Below, piece by piece: positions 14,296 to 22,600 of a stretch of DNA of 56,973 bases. Position numbers and translations under genes: made by a program. Within the stretch, counting starts at the first letter, position 1. Each line of letters begins with the position of its first letter. Origin of the DNA: Nonomuraea montanisoli (GTDB lineage Bacteria; Actinomycetota; Actinomycetes; Streptosporangiales; Streptosporangiaceae); contig NZ_JABWGN010000029.1 of assembly GCF_013363975.1 (NCBI RefSeq), positions 1 through 56,973 on the forward strand. The letters run 5' to 3'. The notes under the pieces were generated by a model that ran no database searches, was not told the origin of the DNA, and worked only from the letters and a program-made list of their open reading frames with translations.

Positions 14296-14709
14296 GTGAC
14301 GACGTTTCGGATCAGCGAGGCCGCGGCGTTGCTCGGGGTCAGCGCCGACACGGTCCGCCGGTGGGTGGACGCGGGGCGGCTGGCGGCCGAGCGGGACGAG
14401 CACGGTCACCGGCAGGTGAACGGCGCCGATCTGGCGGCCTTCGCCCGTGCTCAGGTCGGGGAGACCGAGAGCAGCAACCGTTCCTCGGCGCGTAACCGCT
14501 TCCGCGGGATCGTGACCGAGGTGGTCCGGGACGCGGTGATGGCGCAGGTGGAGATCGCCGCCGGGCCGTTCCGGGTGGTGTCGCTGATGAGCCGCCAGGC
14601 CGCCGACGAGCTGGGCCTGGAGGTGGGAGTGGTGGCGATCGCCGTGATCAAGTCCACCAACGTCGTCGTCGAGATCCCCGGTCACGAGCGCGTTCCCAGC
14701 AGCCTGTGA
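14296..14709 (+). CDS. HTH-TOBE molybdate-responsive regulator
   Basis: 137 residues from GTG at 14296. The N-terminal MerR/excisionase-like HTH (about 1-55) reads FRISEAAALLGVSADTVRRW and then VDAGRL, with RQVNGADLAAF. The C-terminal TOBE domain (about 70-137: NRFRGIVTEVVRDAVMAQVE, VVSLMSRQAADELGL, VVAIAVIKSTNVVVEI) is the mononuclear molybdate/tungstate-binding module of ModE and Mop proteins. It directly precedes and overlaps modA, so the natural role is molybdate-dependent control of the transporter. The HTH type differs from that of E. coli ModE. Confidence 0.88.
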   Translation: MTTFRISEAAALLGVSADTVRRWVDAGRLAAERDEHGHRQVNGADLAAFARAQVGETESSNRSSARNRFRGIVTEVVRDAVMAQVEIAAGPFRVVSLMSRQAADELGLEVGVVAIAVIKSTNVVVEIPGHERVPSSL

Positions 14710-15572
14710 GGAGCCCCTTGGTGTTGAGGCCTTTTTCCCGGCTTTCCCGGCTTTCCCCGCTTTCCCGGTGGGCCGTCTCCCGGCGGGCCCTTTCGCGGTG
14801 GACCGTCGCCCTCCCCGTCGCGCTCGCGCTCGGCCTGTCAGGATGCGGTTCCAGCGAACCGGCCGGCCCGGCGGCCGCCCCCACCGGCGGAGCCAGGCAG
14901 GCGAAGGAGCTGACCGTGTTCGCGGCGGCGTCCCTGACCGGCACGTTCACCGATCTCGGCAAGCACTTCGAGGCGGCCCACCCCGGCACGTCGGTGAAGT
15001 TCAACTTCGGCTCCAGCGCGACGCTCGCGCAGCAGATCGCGCAGGGCGCGCCGGCGGACGTGTTCGCCGCGGCCAGCCCGGCCACGATGAAGACCGTGAC
15101 CGACGCCTCGCTGGCCGCCTCGCCCACGACGTTCGTCCGCAACAAGCTGGAGATCGCCGTACCCAAGGACAACCCGGCCAAGGTGGACGACCTGCAGGAT
15201 CTGACCGATCCCAAGGTGAAGGTCGCGCTCTGCGCCGAGCAGGTGCCGTGCGGGGCGGCGGCGGTCAAGGCGCTGGACGCGGCCGGGCTCAAGGTCAAGC
15301 CGGTGACGCTGGAACAGGACGTCAAGGCCACGCTGACCAAGGTCGAGCTGGGCGAGGTGGACGCGGCCCTGGTCTACAGGACGGACGTGATCGCCTCGGC
15401 GGGCAAGGTCCAGGGCATCGCCTTCCCCGAAGCCGACAAGGCGATCAACGACTACCCGATCGCCGCCCTGGCCAAGGCGCCGGCCGGTGACCTCGCCAAG
15501 CAGTTCGTTGACCTGGTGCTGTCGCCGCAGGGCAAGGACGTGCTGACCAAGGCCGGCTTCGAGGGTCCCTGA
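14706..15572 (+). CDS. modA: ModA, molybdate ABC transporter substrate-binding lipoprotein
   Basis: 288 residues from GTG at 14706, overlapping the regulator's stop (GTGA). The N-terminal segment is unusually long and repetitive (RLSRLSPLSRWAVSRRALSR) before the hydrophobic core ALPVALALGLSGCG with lipobox LSGC. The mature domain carries ModA hallmarks: LTVFAAASLTGTFTDLG, FNFGSSATLAQQIAQGAPAD and VDAALVYRTDV. It captures molybdate or tungstate outside the membrane and delivers it to ModB. It sits in a compact operon with the HTH-TOBE regulator and ModBC. Confidence 0.95.
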   Translation: MRSPLVLRPFSRLSRLSPLSRWAVSRRALSRWTVALPVALALGLSGCGSSEPAGPAAAPTGGARQAKELTVFAAASLTGTFTDLGKHFEAAHPGTSVKFNFGSSATLAQQIAQGAPADVFAAASPATMKTVTDASLAASPTTFVRNKLEIAVPKDNPAKVDDLQDLTDPKVKVALCAEQVPCGAAAVKALDAAGLKVKPVTLEQDVKATLTKVELGEVDAALVYRTDVIASAGKVQGIAFPEADKAINDYPIAALAKAPAGDLAKQFVDLVLSPQGKDVLTKAGFEGP

Positions 15573-15577
15573 TCCGG

Positions 15578-16441
15578 ATGAGCTCTTCGGCGCCGGAACA
15601 GCTCGACTCGGCGGGTTCGCGTGGCGGGGCCGCCGAGGGGCCGGGCCCGATCCGCAGGCTTTCCGGGCGGCCGCCGTGGATGCTGCTCGTGCCGGCGCTG
15701 GCAGGACTGGCGTTCCTGGTGCTGCCGCTGGCCGGGCTGCTGGTGCGCGCGCCGTGGTCCACGCTGCCGGCGCGGCTGGCCGAGCCGTACGTGCTGGAGG
15801 CGCTGCGGCTGTCGCTGGTGACGGCCACCGTCGCCACCGCCATGAGCCTGCTGCTCGGGGTGCCGCTGGCCTGGCTGCTGGCCCGGGTCGACTTCCCGGG
15901 CCGGCGCCTGGTGCGGGCGCTGGTGACCGTGCCGCTGGTGCTGCCGCCGGTGGTGGGCGGCGTGGCGCTGCTGCTGGTGCTGGGGCGGCGCGGGCTGATC
16001 GGGCAGTGGCTGGAGTCGGCGTTCGGGATCACGTTGCCGTTCACCACGGCGGGTGTGGTCGTCGCCGAGGCGTTCGTGGCGATGCCGTTCCTGGTCATCA
16101 GCGTGGAGGGTGCGCTGCGGGCCGCCGACCGGCGTTACGAGGAGGCCGCCGCGACGCTCGGCGCCTCCCGCTGGACGGTCTTCCGCCGCGTCACTCTGCC
16201 CATGGTCATGCCGGGCGTGGTGGCGGGAGCGGTGCTGTGCTGGGCGCGGGCGCTGGGCGAGTTCGGCGCCACGATCACGTTCGCGGGCAACTTCCCCGGC
16301 ACCACCCGCACCATGCCGCTGGCCGTCTACCTGGCGCTGGAGACCGAGCCGGAGGCGGCGATCGTGCTCAGCCTGGTGCTGCTGGCCGTCTCGGTGGTCA
16401 TCCTGGCCGGCCTGCGTGACCGGTGGGTGAGCGCGCCGTGA
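15578..16441 (+). CDS. modB: ModB, molybdate ABC transporter permease
   Basis: 287 residues starting with ATG at 15578, 5 bp after modA. It has about five to six membrane segments after a Gly-rich cytoplasmic N-terminus. The coupling (EAA) loop reads EEAAATLGASRWTVFRRVTL, followed by PMVMPGVVAGAVLCWARALG and GEFGATITFAGNFPG, which are signatures of the ModB/CysTW permease family. It forms the membrane channel with ModC as ATPase. The stop overlaps the modC start codon (GTGA at 16438-16441). Confidence 0.95.
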   Translation: MSSSAPEQLDSAGSRGGAAEGPGPIRRLSGRPPWMLLVPALAGLAFLVLPLAGLLVRAPWSTLPARLAEPYVLEALRLSLVTATVATAMSLLLGVPLAWLLARVDFPGRRLVRALVTVPLVLPPVVGGVALLLVLGRRGLIGQWLESAFGITLPFTTAGVVVAEAFVAMPFLVISVEGALRAADRRYEEAAATLGASRWTVFRRVTLPMVMPGVVAGAVLCWARALGEFGATITFAGNFPGTTRTMPLAVYLALETEPEAAIVLSLVLLAVSVVILAGLRDRWVSAP

Positions 16442-17469
16442 CCCTCCACGCCCGGCTCGTGGTCACCCGGCCGGCCTTCACCCTCGACATCGCGCTCGAC
16501 GTCCGGGCGGGCGAGGTGGTCGCGCTGCTCGGCCCGAACGGCGCGGGCAAGACCACCGCCCTGCGCGCCCTGGCCGGCCTCGTCGCCCTGTCGAAGGGCG
16601 AGATCGTCCTGGACGGGCACCCGCTGCACACCCTGGCCCCCGAGCAGCGGCCGATCGGCATGGTCTTCCAGAACTACCTGCTCTTCCCGCACCTGTCGGC
16701 GCTGGACAACGTCGCCTTCGGTCCCAGATGCCAGGGCGCCTCCAAGGCCGAGGCGCGCCGCACGGCCGCCGCCCTCCTGGAACGCGTCGGCCTGGCCGAC
16801 CGCGCCGCCGCCAGGCCGCGCCAGCTCTCCGGCGGCCAGGCCCAGCGCGTCGCGCTCGCCCGGGCGCTGGCCGTACGGCCCGAACTGCTGCTGCTGGACG
16901 AGCCGCTGGCCGCCCTCGACGCGCACACCCGCCTGGAGGTGCGCTCGGAGCTGCGCCGTCACCTGGCCGACTTCGGCGGCGCCACCGTGCTGGTCACCCA
17001 TGACCCGCTGGACGCGATGGTGCTGGCCGACCGGCTGGTCGTCATCGAGAACGGCGCGATCGTCCAGCAGGGCGCCCCCGCCGAGGTGGCCCGCCACCCG
17101 CGCACCGACTACGTCGCCCGGCTCGTCGGGCTCAACCTGTATCGCGGCGTGGCCGACGGGACCCGGGTCAAGGCCGGCGAACTGCTGCTGCACACCTCCG
17201 AGCACCTCGACGGAGCCGCGTTCGTGGCCTTCCCGCCGGCCGCCGTGGCGCTCTACCGCTCCCGTCCGGACGGCAGCCCGCGCAACCTCTGGCAGGCGCG
17301 CATCGACGGCATCGAACGGCACGGCGACAACGTACGCGTCCACCTGGAGGGCCCCGTCACGGCGTTCGCCGACATCACCCCCGCGGCCGTCGCCGACCTC
17401 GACCTCACCCCGGGCCAGACGATCTGGGCCTCGGTCAAGGCCACCGAGACCCACGCCTACCCCGCCTGA
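16438..17469 (+). CDS. modC: ModC, molybdate ABC transporter ATPase with TOBE domain
   Basis: 343 residues from GTG at 16438. The GTG overlaps the modB stop and gives the family-typical start TLHARLVVTRPAFTLD; a GTG at 16423 is less likely. Walker A is GPNGAGKTT (about 32-40), the Q-loop is VFQNYLLFPHLSALDNV, the signature is LSGGQAQRVALARAL, Walker B is LLLLDEPLAALD, and the switch His is in VLVTHDP. The C-terminal about 70 residues form a TOBE module (LWQARIDGIERHGDNVRVHL) that likely senses molybdate. It ends the four-gene operon. Confidence 0.95.
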   Translation: MTLHARLVVTRPAFTLDIALDVRAGEVVALLGPNGAGKTTALRALAGLVALSKGEIVLDGHPLHTLAPEQRPIGMVFQNYLLFPHLSALDNVAFGPRCQGASKAEARRTAAALLERVGLADRAAARPRQLSGGQAQRVALARALAVRPELLLLDEPLAALDAHTRLEVRSELRRHLADFGGATVLVTHDPLDAMVLADRLVVIENGAIVQQGAPAEVARHPRTDYVARLVGLNLYRGVADGTRVKAGELLLHTSEHLDGAAFVAFPPAAVALYRSRPDGSPRNLWQARIDGIERHGDNVRVHLEGPVTAFADITPAAVADLDLTPGQTIWASVKATETHAYPA

Positions 17470-17499
17470 ACGAGCTCCCGCTCGACGGCGGTGACGCGC

Positions 17500-17841
17500 T
17501 CATCCCCACAGCCGGTCGTCGGCGCACACCCTGAGGTCGGTGACCTGGCTGATGTGCCGCGCCCCGCAGCGATCACCCGGCATCACCAGGTGCGGCCCGT
17601 CATCGTCCAGCGGCCGGCAGTCCATGCTGACGGCCGGCAGCGCCGGCGTGTTGCCGAACTCGGGATCGAGCTCGCCCCACGACAGCACCGTGCGGTGGCC
17701 GTCCCGTCCCGGCACCGCGATCAGACAGCGCAGCCGGTCCTTGCGCTCGGCCGGGTCGAACAGCGGCTCAGCGGCCTGGAGCACCTCGATGAGCAGCGGC
17801 CCGGTGAAGGAGTGGCGCCGCGGCCCGGAGGCGATATCCAC
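17500..17841 (-). CDS. Small molybdopterin-binding oxidoreductase-like protein
   Basis: 113 residues, probable GTG start at 17841. The sequence matches the molybdopterin-binding core of sulfite-oxidase-like proteins in small actinobacterial stand-alone versions: GHRTVLSWGELDPEFGNTPA, RPLDDDGPHLVMPGDRCGAR and ISQVTDLRV. The upstream part with the catalytic Cys of true sulfite oxidases is absent, so it is either a cofactor-binding protein or a shortened relic. It converges on modC with a 30-bp gap. The placement beside a molybdate importer supports a link to molybdenum cofactor use. Confidence 0.68.
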   Translation of the reverse strand: MDIASGPRRHSFTGPLLIEVLQAAEPLFDPAERKDRLRCLIAVPGRDGHRTVLSWGELDPEFGNTPALPAVSMDCRPLDDDGPHLVMPGDRCGARHISQVTDLRVCADDRLWG

Positions 17842-17905
17842 AGCAGATGTGAGGAGAAGAAGGGATTCACCCCCGCTTCTGCGCTTCCTACGGCTTGATA
17901 TTCAG

Positions 17906-17934
17906 CTGACGCCTTTTGTGATCGTTGGTACCGT
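17906..17934 (+). promoter_or_regulatory. Probable promoter of the TROVE/ARPP-2 operon
   Basis: CTGACG at 17906-17911 and TACCGT at 17929-17934 with a 17-bp spacer resemble a housekeeping sigma promoter. The start codon of the TROVE gene is about 110 bp downstream, so a 5' leader of about 100 nt is predicted. The surrounding 17842-18045 region is otherwise free of genes. Confidence 0.5.
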
Positions 17935-18045
17935 CTTCTCCAGTCGGCCGCGGGACTTCGGTGCGACTTCCGGAACCCGCCTATGAAGCGACGCCTTCGC
18001 AGTTCGTGCCCTCATTCCCCGGCCGACCCGGACAAGGGGGCGATC

Positions 18046-19431
18046 ATGGAGACGTTCGCCGACCTGATCGAGTGCGAAGACGTCCTGCTGTTCGTCAATG
18101 CGGCGATCACGTCGACCGGGCAGCGCGAGTTCCACGGCACGCAGGCCGAGCAGCGGCTCTCGCTCCGGTTCCTGCACAGCTACATCGACGGCAACTACCC
18201 CGAGATCTACGCGGCGACGCTGGCGCTGGAGATCAACGACCACAACGCCGCGATGATCATCCGCAACCTGCTCGTACGGCACGCAGGCGACGGCGCCCTG
18301 ATCGCGTGGCGGCTGTCACGGATGGCGCCGCAGCGCGTCTACCGGCTGTTCCAGGACCTGCGGCGGCTCGGCGTCAACAACCGGCGCACCCGGGCGATCA
18401 TCGCCGGATGGCTGTCGGGCCGCTCCGACCTGGCCTTCGACGCGGTCAAGTACCGCACGGCGCTCAAGGACGCGGTGCGCCACGCCCACCTGCGGCTGGA
18501 GGGCGAGCTGGGCGACTTCCTCTTCGCGCCGCGCGGCCGCACCAGGTTCGACCACCCGCTCCTGGACGCCTGGCGCCGCGCGCACTACGAGAAGGCCGCC
18601 GTCTACGAGCTGCCGTACACGGTGGCCGAGGGCTTCGCCGCGCGGCACGGGATCAGGCGCGAGGTCTTCCTGGAGCGGATCGCGCCGCGGCTGACCAGGC
18701 TGGAGCGGATGCGGCTGGCCGAGTCCGCGCGAGACCAGGGCGTCGAGGCCGACCTGGCCGCGATGCCCTTGGTGCGGCTGGCCTCCTACGCGCTGTCGCT
18801 CCCCTTCCGGACCCGGGCGCGCCGCCGTGCCGAACTCACCGCGGCCTTCCGCGCGTCGGCGGCGCGCGCGGCCGGAACGCGCGCGGGGACCTGGGGACGC
18901 GTCACGGCCGTCCTCGACGACAGCTTCTCCGCCTTCGGCTCGGTCACCAAGCGGCGCCGGCCGCTCGCGGTCGCCGTGGCCTGCCATCACCTGCTGGAGG
19001 CGCTGGCGGGCGACTACCGCGGACTCTGGCTGTCGGGCGGCGACGACCCGCTGATGGCGCAGCCGACCGGTCCTACGCCGCTCGGGCAGCGGATCATCGA
19101 CGGGCTGGAGACGGCCCCGGAACGGCTCGTCATCGTCTCCGACGGCTGGGACAACGCGCCGCCGGGGCTGGCCGGAGAGGTGCTGCGCGTCTGGCGCACC
19201 CGGCTGGACCCCGATCGGAAGGTGAGCATCGTGCACGTCAACCCGGTGTACGACGCCGGCGGCTTCGAGGTGCGCCGGCTGGCGCCCGGCGTGCCCACCA
19301 CGGGCATCCGCGACGCGGAGGACCTCCCGGTGCTGGTCGAGCTGGCCCAGTTCGCCGAGGGCCGTACCGGCCTGGCCGAGCTGCGCGGATACCTGGCCGA
19401 GAGGGCGGCGGAGAGGGTGGCGGGGCGATGA
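18046..19431 (+). CDS. TROVE/Ro60-like protein with vWA domain
   Basis: 461 residues from ATG at 18046, with AAGGGGG upstream. An all-helical HEAT-like N-terminal half (about 1-280) contains a TROVE-like block (RAIIAGWLSGRSDLAFDAVK, then YRTALKDAVRHAHL). The C-terminal vWA half (about 285-440) has a MIDAS DxSxS in VLDDSFSAFGS near residue 290, and VSDGWDN near 363 in the next metal loop. Ro60/Rsr proteins bind misfolded RNA and Y RNAs through this architecture. No Y-RNA-like transcript, RtcB or RtcA lies next to it. Its stop overlaps the ATG of the next gene (ATGA), so the two are coupled. Confidence 0.75.
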   Translation: METFADLIECEDVLLFVNAAITSTGQREFHGTQAEQRLSLRFLHSYIDGNYPEIYAATLALEINDHNAAMIIRNLLVRHAGDGALIAWRLSRMAPQRVYRLFQDLRRLGVNNRRTRAIIAGWLSGRSDLAFDAVKYRTALKDAVRHAHLRLEGELGDFLFAPRGRTRFDHPLLDAWRRAHYEKAAVYELPYTVAEGFAARHGIRREVFLERIAPRLTRLERMRLAESARDQGVEADLAAMPLVRLASYALSLPFRTRARRRAELTAAFRASAARAAGTRAGTWGRVTAVLDDSFSAFGSVTKRRRPLAVAVACHHLLEALAGDYRGLWLSGGDDPLMAQPTGPTPLGQRIIDGLETAPERLVIVSDGWDNAPPGLAGEVLRVWRTRLDPDRKVSIVHVNPVYDAGGFEVRRLAPGVPTTGIRDAEDLPVLVELAQFAEGRTGLAELRGYLAERAAERVAGR

Positions 19432-20534
19432 TCGACCTGACCGGGCTGGAGACGCGGCCCGCGCAGACCTGGGGATCGGTGCGCCTGGTGCCGCTCGTCC
19501 GCCGCGAGCCCATCCTCGACCTGCGGCTGCACGCCAAGATCTACGGTGACGAGCTGTCCGTGGTGTCGCTGCCGGACAAGACCGACTACTGGGCCTACGT
19601 CCCGCACGCCTTCGTCGCCTCCTGGACCGGCGACGGGACGCCCGCCGCCGCGTACGGGACCCAGATCGACGAGCCGGCCCGCCGGATGGGGATCAGGACG
19701 CGGCGCCGCATGGCGCGGCGCGTCGACAGGAACAGGCTGCGCTTCCTGCCGATGCACCTGGCCGTGGAGGGCTACCTGGCGCTGCACTTCAACGGGCCGG
19801 AGATCGTCTGGGAGGAGTGGTCGCGCCGCGACCTGTCGCCGCGGGTGGAGGCCGTCTACAGCGGCGCCGAGATCAGCGGGCTGGCGGACGCCCTGCGGGT
19901 CTTCGAGATCCACCCCGGTCAGTGCGGGCTGATGATCTACGTGGCCGACTCGCTCGCCGCCGCGACCGTGGTGCCGCACCCCGACGACTACCGGGCGCTG
20001 CACCCGACGCTCATCCACGACCTGTACGGCGAGCTGATCCACGAGTACGCGCTGTACCACCCGGTACGCGATGTCCCCGCCGTGCTGGACACCTCGGGCG
20101 TGGCCTCGCTGGACGACCTGCGCGCGGCGGCCGAGCGGCACGCTCGGGAGTGGGCGTCCTTCCACGACACGACCATGGCGGCGGGAATGCTGTCGTCCCC
20201 CGGCCGGGTGGAGGAGATCTACCGGTTCGGGCCGTTCCGGCTCTCCCGGTTCCTGCCGCGCTTCGAGCCGCAGCGGGAGAACCACATCGGGGAGACGATC
20301 ACCTCCGACGGCGGGCGGGTCGCCTACCTGAAGACCTTCCGCCTCTCGCAGGCGCAGATCAGGCGCGGCTACCTGCTGACCAGGCTGGCCGCGCACGACT
20401 GGCACATCGGGCGGACGGCCGCCGCCCTCGGGACCACCCCGGAGCAGCTCGGGCTACGCCTCGAACACGCCGGCTTCGGCCACCTGCTGCGGCAGCACGT
20501 CCTGGACCACTACCGGAAGGCCGCGAAGCGCTGA
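19428..20534 (+). CDS. ARPP-2-like protein, partner of the TROVE protein
   Basis: 368 residues starting with ATG at 19428, inside the previous stop. The N-terminus LTGLETRPAQTWGSVRLVPL followed by VRREPILDLRLHAKIYG fits, from memory, the ARPP-2 group (proteins associated with ADP-ribosylglycohydrolase and rhodanese-phosphatase genes). No catalytic motif is evident. The C-terminus (about 320-368: RRGYLLTRLAAHDWHIGRTA, ALGTTPEQLGLRLEHAGFGH) looks like a Fis-type HTH, so nucleic-acid binding is possible. Coupling to the TROVE/vWA gene suggests a physical complex. The ARPP-2 name is moderate confidence; the coupling is certain. Confidence 0.65.
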   Translation: MIDLTGLETRPAQTWGSVRLVPLVRREPILDLRLHAKIYGDELSVVSLPDKTDYWAYVPHAFVASWTGDGTPAAAYGTQIDEPARRMGIRTRRRMARRVDRNRLRFLPMHLAVEGYLALHFNGPEIVWEEWSRRDLSPRVEAVYSGAEISGLADALRVFEIHPGQCGLMIYVADSLAAATVVPHPDDYRALHPTLIHDLYGELIHEYALYHPVRDVPAVLDTSGVASLDDLRAAAERHAREWASFHDTTMAAGMLSSPGRVEEIYRFGPFRLSRFLPRFEPQRENHIGETITSDGGRVAYLKTFRLSQAQIRRGYLLTRLAAHDWHIGRTAAALGTTPEQLGLRLEHAGFGHLLRQHVLDHYRKAAKR

Positions 20535-20552
20535 GCGCCGCGGTGGCCGGGG

Positions 20553-20849
20553 TCAGGCGAGCCGGCCGGCCGGTGTGCGCGCCGCCATCCGGCGTTCGAA
20601 CCACACCGAGGTGAACGGCGGCACCGCGCACGCCAGGCCGAGCACCACCGCGCCCCGGCTCCAGCCGGCCTCCCGCGCCGAGAGGATCACGCCGGCCGCG
20701 TACAGCACGAACAGCGCCCCGTGGATCGGCCCGAAGATCTTCACGCCGAGTTCGCCGGTGGCGACCACGTACTTGAAGAACATCCCGACCAGCAGGCCCG
20801 CCCACGAGCACGCCTCGGCCACCGCCACGACCCGGAACCAGCGCAGCAT
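20553..20849 (-). CDS. DUF3817 family small membrane protein
   Basis: 98 residues from ATG at 20849 with GGGAAGGTGAGG upstream. Three membrane segments match the DUF3817 pattern: VVAVAEACSWAGLLVGMFFK, then KIFGPIHGALFVLYAAGVIL, then VVLGLACAVPPFTSVWFERR. The conserved FGPIHG motif is present. Function is unknown. It converges on the ARPP-2-like gene. A 17-bp palindrome at 20882-20898 lies just upstream and may be its operator. Confidence 0.88.
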   Translation of the reverse strand: MLRWFRVVAVAEACSWAGLLVGMFFKYVVATGELGVKIFGPIHGALFVLYAAGVILSAREAGWSRGAVVLGLACAVPPFTSVWFERRMAARTPAGRLA

Positions 20850-20881
20850 GCCTCACCTTCCCACTCGGATGATCGCGCACA

Positions 20882-20898
20882 CTCTACAGGCTGTAGAG
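20882..20898. promoter_or_regulatory. 17-bp perfect palindrome upstream of the DUF3817 gene
   Basis: CTCTACAGGCTGTAGAG is an 8-bp perfect inverted repeat around one G. It lies 33 bp upstream of the DUF3817 start codon and 33 bp past the stop of the DUF5946 gene. Its short spacer and position favour an operator over a terminator. The CTACA/TGTAG half-sites recall BlaI/MecI-type operators, but no such regulator is in the window. Confidence 0.65.
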
Positions 20899-20930
20899 CA
20901 AGGGGCGGTCACGCGCGGTGGGGGCGTGCG

Positions 20931-21419
20931 TCAGCTCTGGAGGGATCTCCACGCCTCCACGGTCGCCTCGGCGATGAGCTCGATGTGGCGGCCGTACGCC
21001 GCGTGCCCGTCGGCCACGAAGCTGCCCTCCCTGACCGGCAACGCGGAGAAACCGGTGCGGAAGCGCGCCGGAGGTCCGCCCGCCGGGAGCGGCTCGTACG
21101 GCTCCAGGGGCGCCATGTCGTAGCCCGACTGTGACCCGTGCCTGTTGCGCGCCACCTGGTGGGCCGCCACGCGCAGCAGCGCGTCGAGGCCCTTGTCCAC
21201 GTAGAGCTGCAACTGGCGGAACTGGCCGTCGAGGTACTTCTCGCGGGCCCGGGAGGGGTGCTGCAGGAGGTACGCGAGGACCACCGGTGTGTGCCAGCTG
21301 TACATCTGCGGATCGGCCTGCTCGTCGGACAGGATCTGGTGGTAGTAGTCCGCGCACACCCCCAGCGGGCCGGCTGTCGCACCGCACTCGCACCGAGCCG
21401 TGATGGGGTTCTCCGTCAT
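20931..21419 (-). CDS. DUF5946 family protein
   Basis: 162 residues from ATG at 21419; an ATG at 21431 is possible. It begins with a Cys pair and a third Cys (CECGATAGPLGVCADYYHQI), followed by HTPVVLAYLLQHPSRAREKY, an arrangement I associate with DUF5946. The three Cys and following His could bind a metal ion. The rest is soluble and helical (VDKGLDALLRVAAHQVARNR). There is no known function and no operon partner with clear meaning: the M48 protease gene ends 66 bp upstream on the same strand. Confidence 0.78.
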   Translation of the reverse strand: MTENPITARCECGATAGPLGVCADYYHQILSDEQADPQMYSWHTPVVLAYLLQHPSRAREKYLDGQFRQLQLYVDKGLDALLRVAAHQVARNRHGSQSGYDMAPLEPYEPLPAGGPPARFRTGFSALPVREGSFVADGHAAYGRHIELIAEATVEAWRSLQS

Positions 21420-21484
21420 GGCCCGCACCATAGGCGGACGGCGGCGGCCTTGTCGATCGCATTTCCGGCGTCGGTGACCCCGGC

Positions 21485-22600
21485 TCACTGGTAGAGGGCC
21501 GACTGGGCGTTCTCGCGGAGGCTCTGCGCCACGCGTACGGCCGCCTTGTGCAGTTCGGCGGCGATCTGCTCCATCCCCGTGGCGGGCACTCGGGGCTCCG
21601 GATACGGCAGGGCCAGCACGCGTCCCATGCGGACGTGCGTCGGCGGATGGGCGGTGTCCACCCGCGTCCTCTCGAGGCGGGCGGCAGCGCGGCGGCGTTC
21701 GCGTTCGGCTTCGGGGAGATCGTCCACGTGGGTACGAAGGGCGGTCCACAGGTCCCAGGTGCCGACGGCCACGGCGCTGGAGCGCAGGAAGCGGTCGGCG
21801 GAGGGCGCCCGGGTGGTCAGGGCGTCCAGCAGCGAGGCGGCGGCAGCGGCACCGGCCACCTGGGCCTCCATCTCGTCGGCACGGTGTTCGGCGAGCTGGG
21901 AGGACCGGTACAGCAGGCGTTCCAAGACGAAGATCAGGAAGCGGGCGGGGACGTTCAGGACGGTGTGGAGGCATGCGGTGACGAGGGCGGACATCCCGTC
22001 ACCGGGCTGCCACGCGAAGCCGGTGGCCAGGCACAGGCGGTGGAGCGAGTGCAGGGCGCTGCCCACGACGAGGCCGTGCTGGGCGTCGCCGTTGCGGGAG
22101 TGCGCCATCTCGTGGGCCAGGAGTGCGACGCGTTCCTGCGGGCCGAGGATCAGCCAGAGCGGGTAGCCGATCTCCACCATGCGGCTGCGCCGCCATCCGT
22201 AGGTGCGGAACGAGGCATTGACCGCGCCGCTGATGACGATCAGGTCCGTCCGGGGCGCTCCCAGCTCCGCGCCGATCCGGTCGACCAGGGCGTACAGGTG
22301 CGGGGCGTCCGAGCGGGGGAGCGGCACGGCCGAGGCGGGGAAGGGGGCGGGGCGGGGACGCAGCAGCCACGCGAAATCCAGCGCCACGAGACCGAAGAGG
22401 ACCCCGGGCACGTTCAGGCGGGTGATCAGGTACACGCCGGTCCCGAGGAATGCCGGGGCCAGGAGGTGGACGACGCCGGCGAGGACGTACCCGGCGATCC
22501 GGGACACACGGCCGGTCGCCTCACGAGTGCCCAGGAGATCCCGACTGTTCGGGAGTTCCGAGCCTGTGGCCGGTGCCTCCGCGGACAGATTTTCGGGCAT
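21485..22600 (-). CDS. M48 family membrane metalloprotease (HtpX-like)
   Basis: 371 residues from ATG at 22600. Two N-terminal membrane segments (about 30-80: IAGYVLAGVVHLLAPAFLGT and VPGVLFGLVALDFAWLL) precede the zinc protease core. HEMAHSRNGD gives the HExxH motif, and LAEHRADEMEA supplies the third zinc ligand. The active site is predicted to face the cytoplasm, as in HtpX and related quality-control proteases. The C-terminal region has THVRMGRVLALPYPEP, typical of M48 proteins. It appears to be a single gene with its own start region. Substrate unknown. Confidence 0.9.
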   Translation of the reverse strand: MPENLSAEAPATGSELPNSRDLLGTREATGRVSRIAGYVLAGVVHLLAPAFLGTGVYLITRLNVPGVLFGLVALDFAWLLRPRPAPFPASAVPLPRSDAPHLYALVDRIGAELGAPRTDLIVISGAVNASFRTYGWRRSRMVEIGYPLWLILGPQERVALLAHEMAHSRNGDAQHGLVVGSALHSLHRLCLATGFAWQPGDGMSALVTACLHTVLNVPARFLIFVLERLLYRSSQLAEHRADEMEAQVAGAAAAASLLDALTTRAPSADRFLRSSAVAVGTWDLWTALRTHVDDLPEAERERRRAAARLERTRVDTAHPPTHVRMGRVLALPYPEPRVPATGMEQIAAELHKAAVRVAQSLRENAQSALYQ

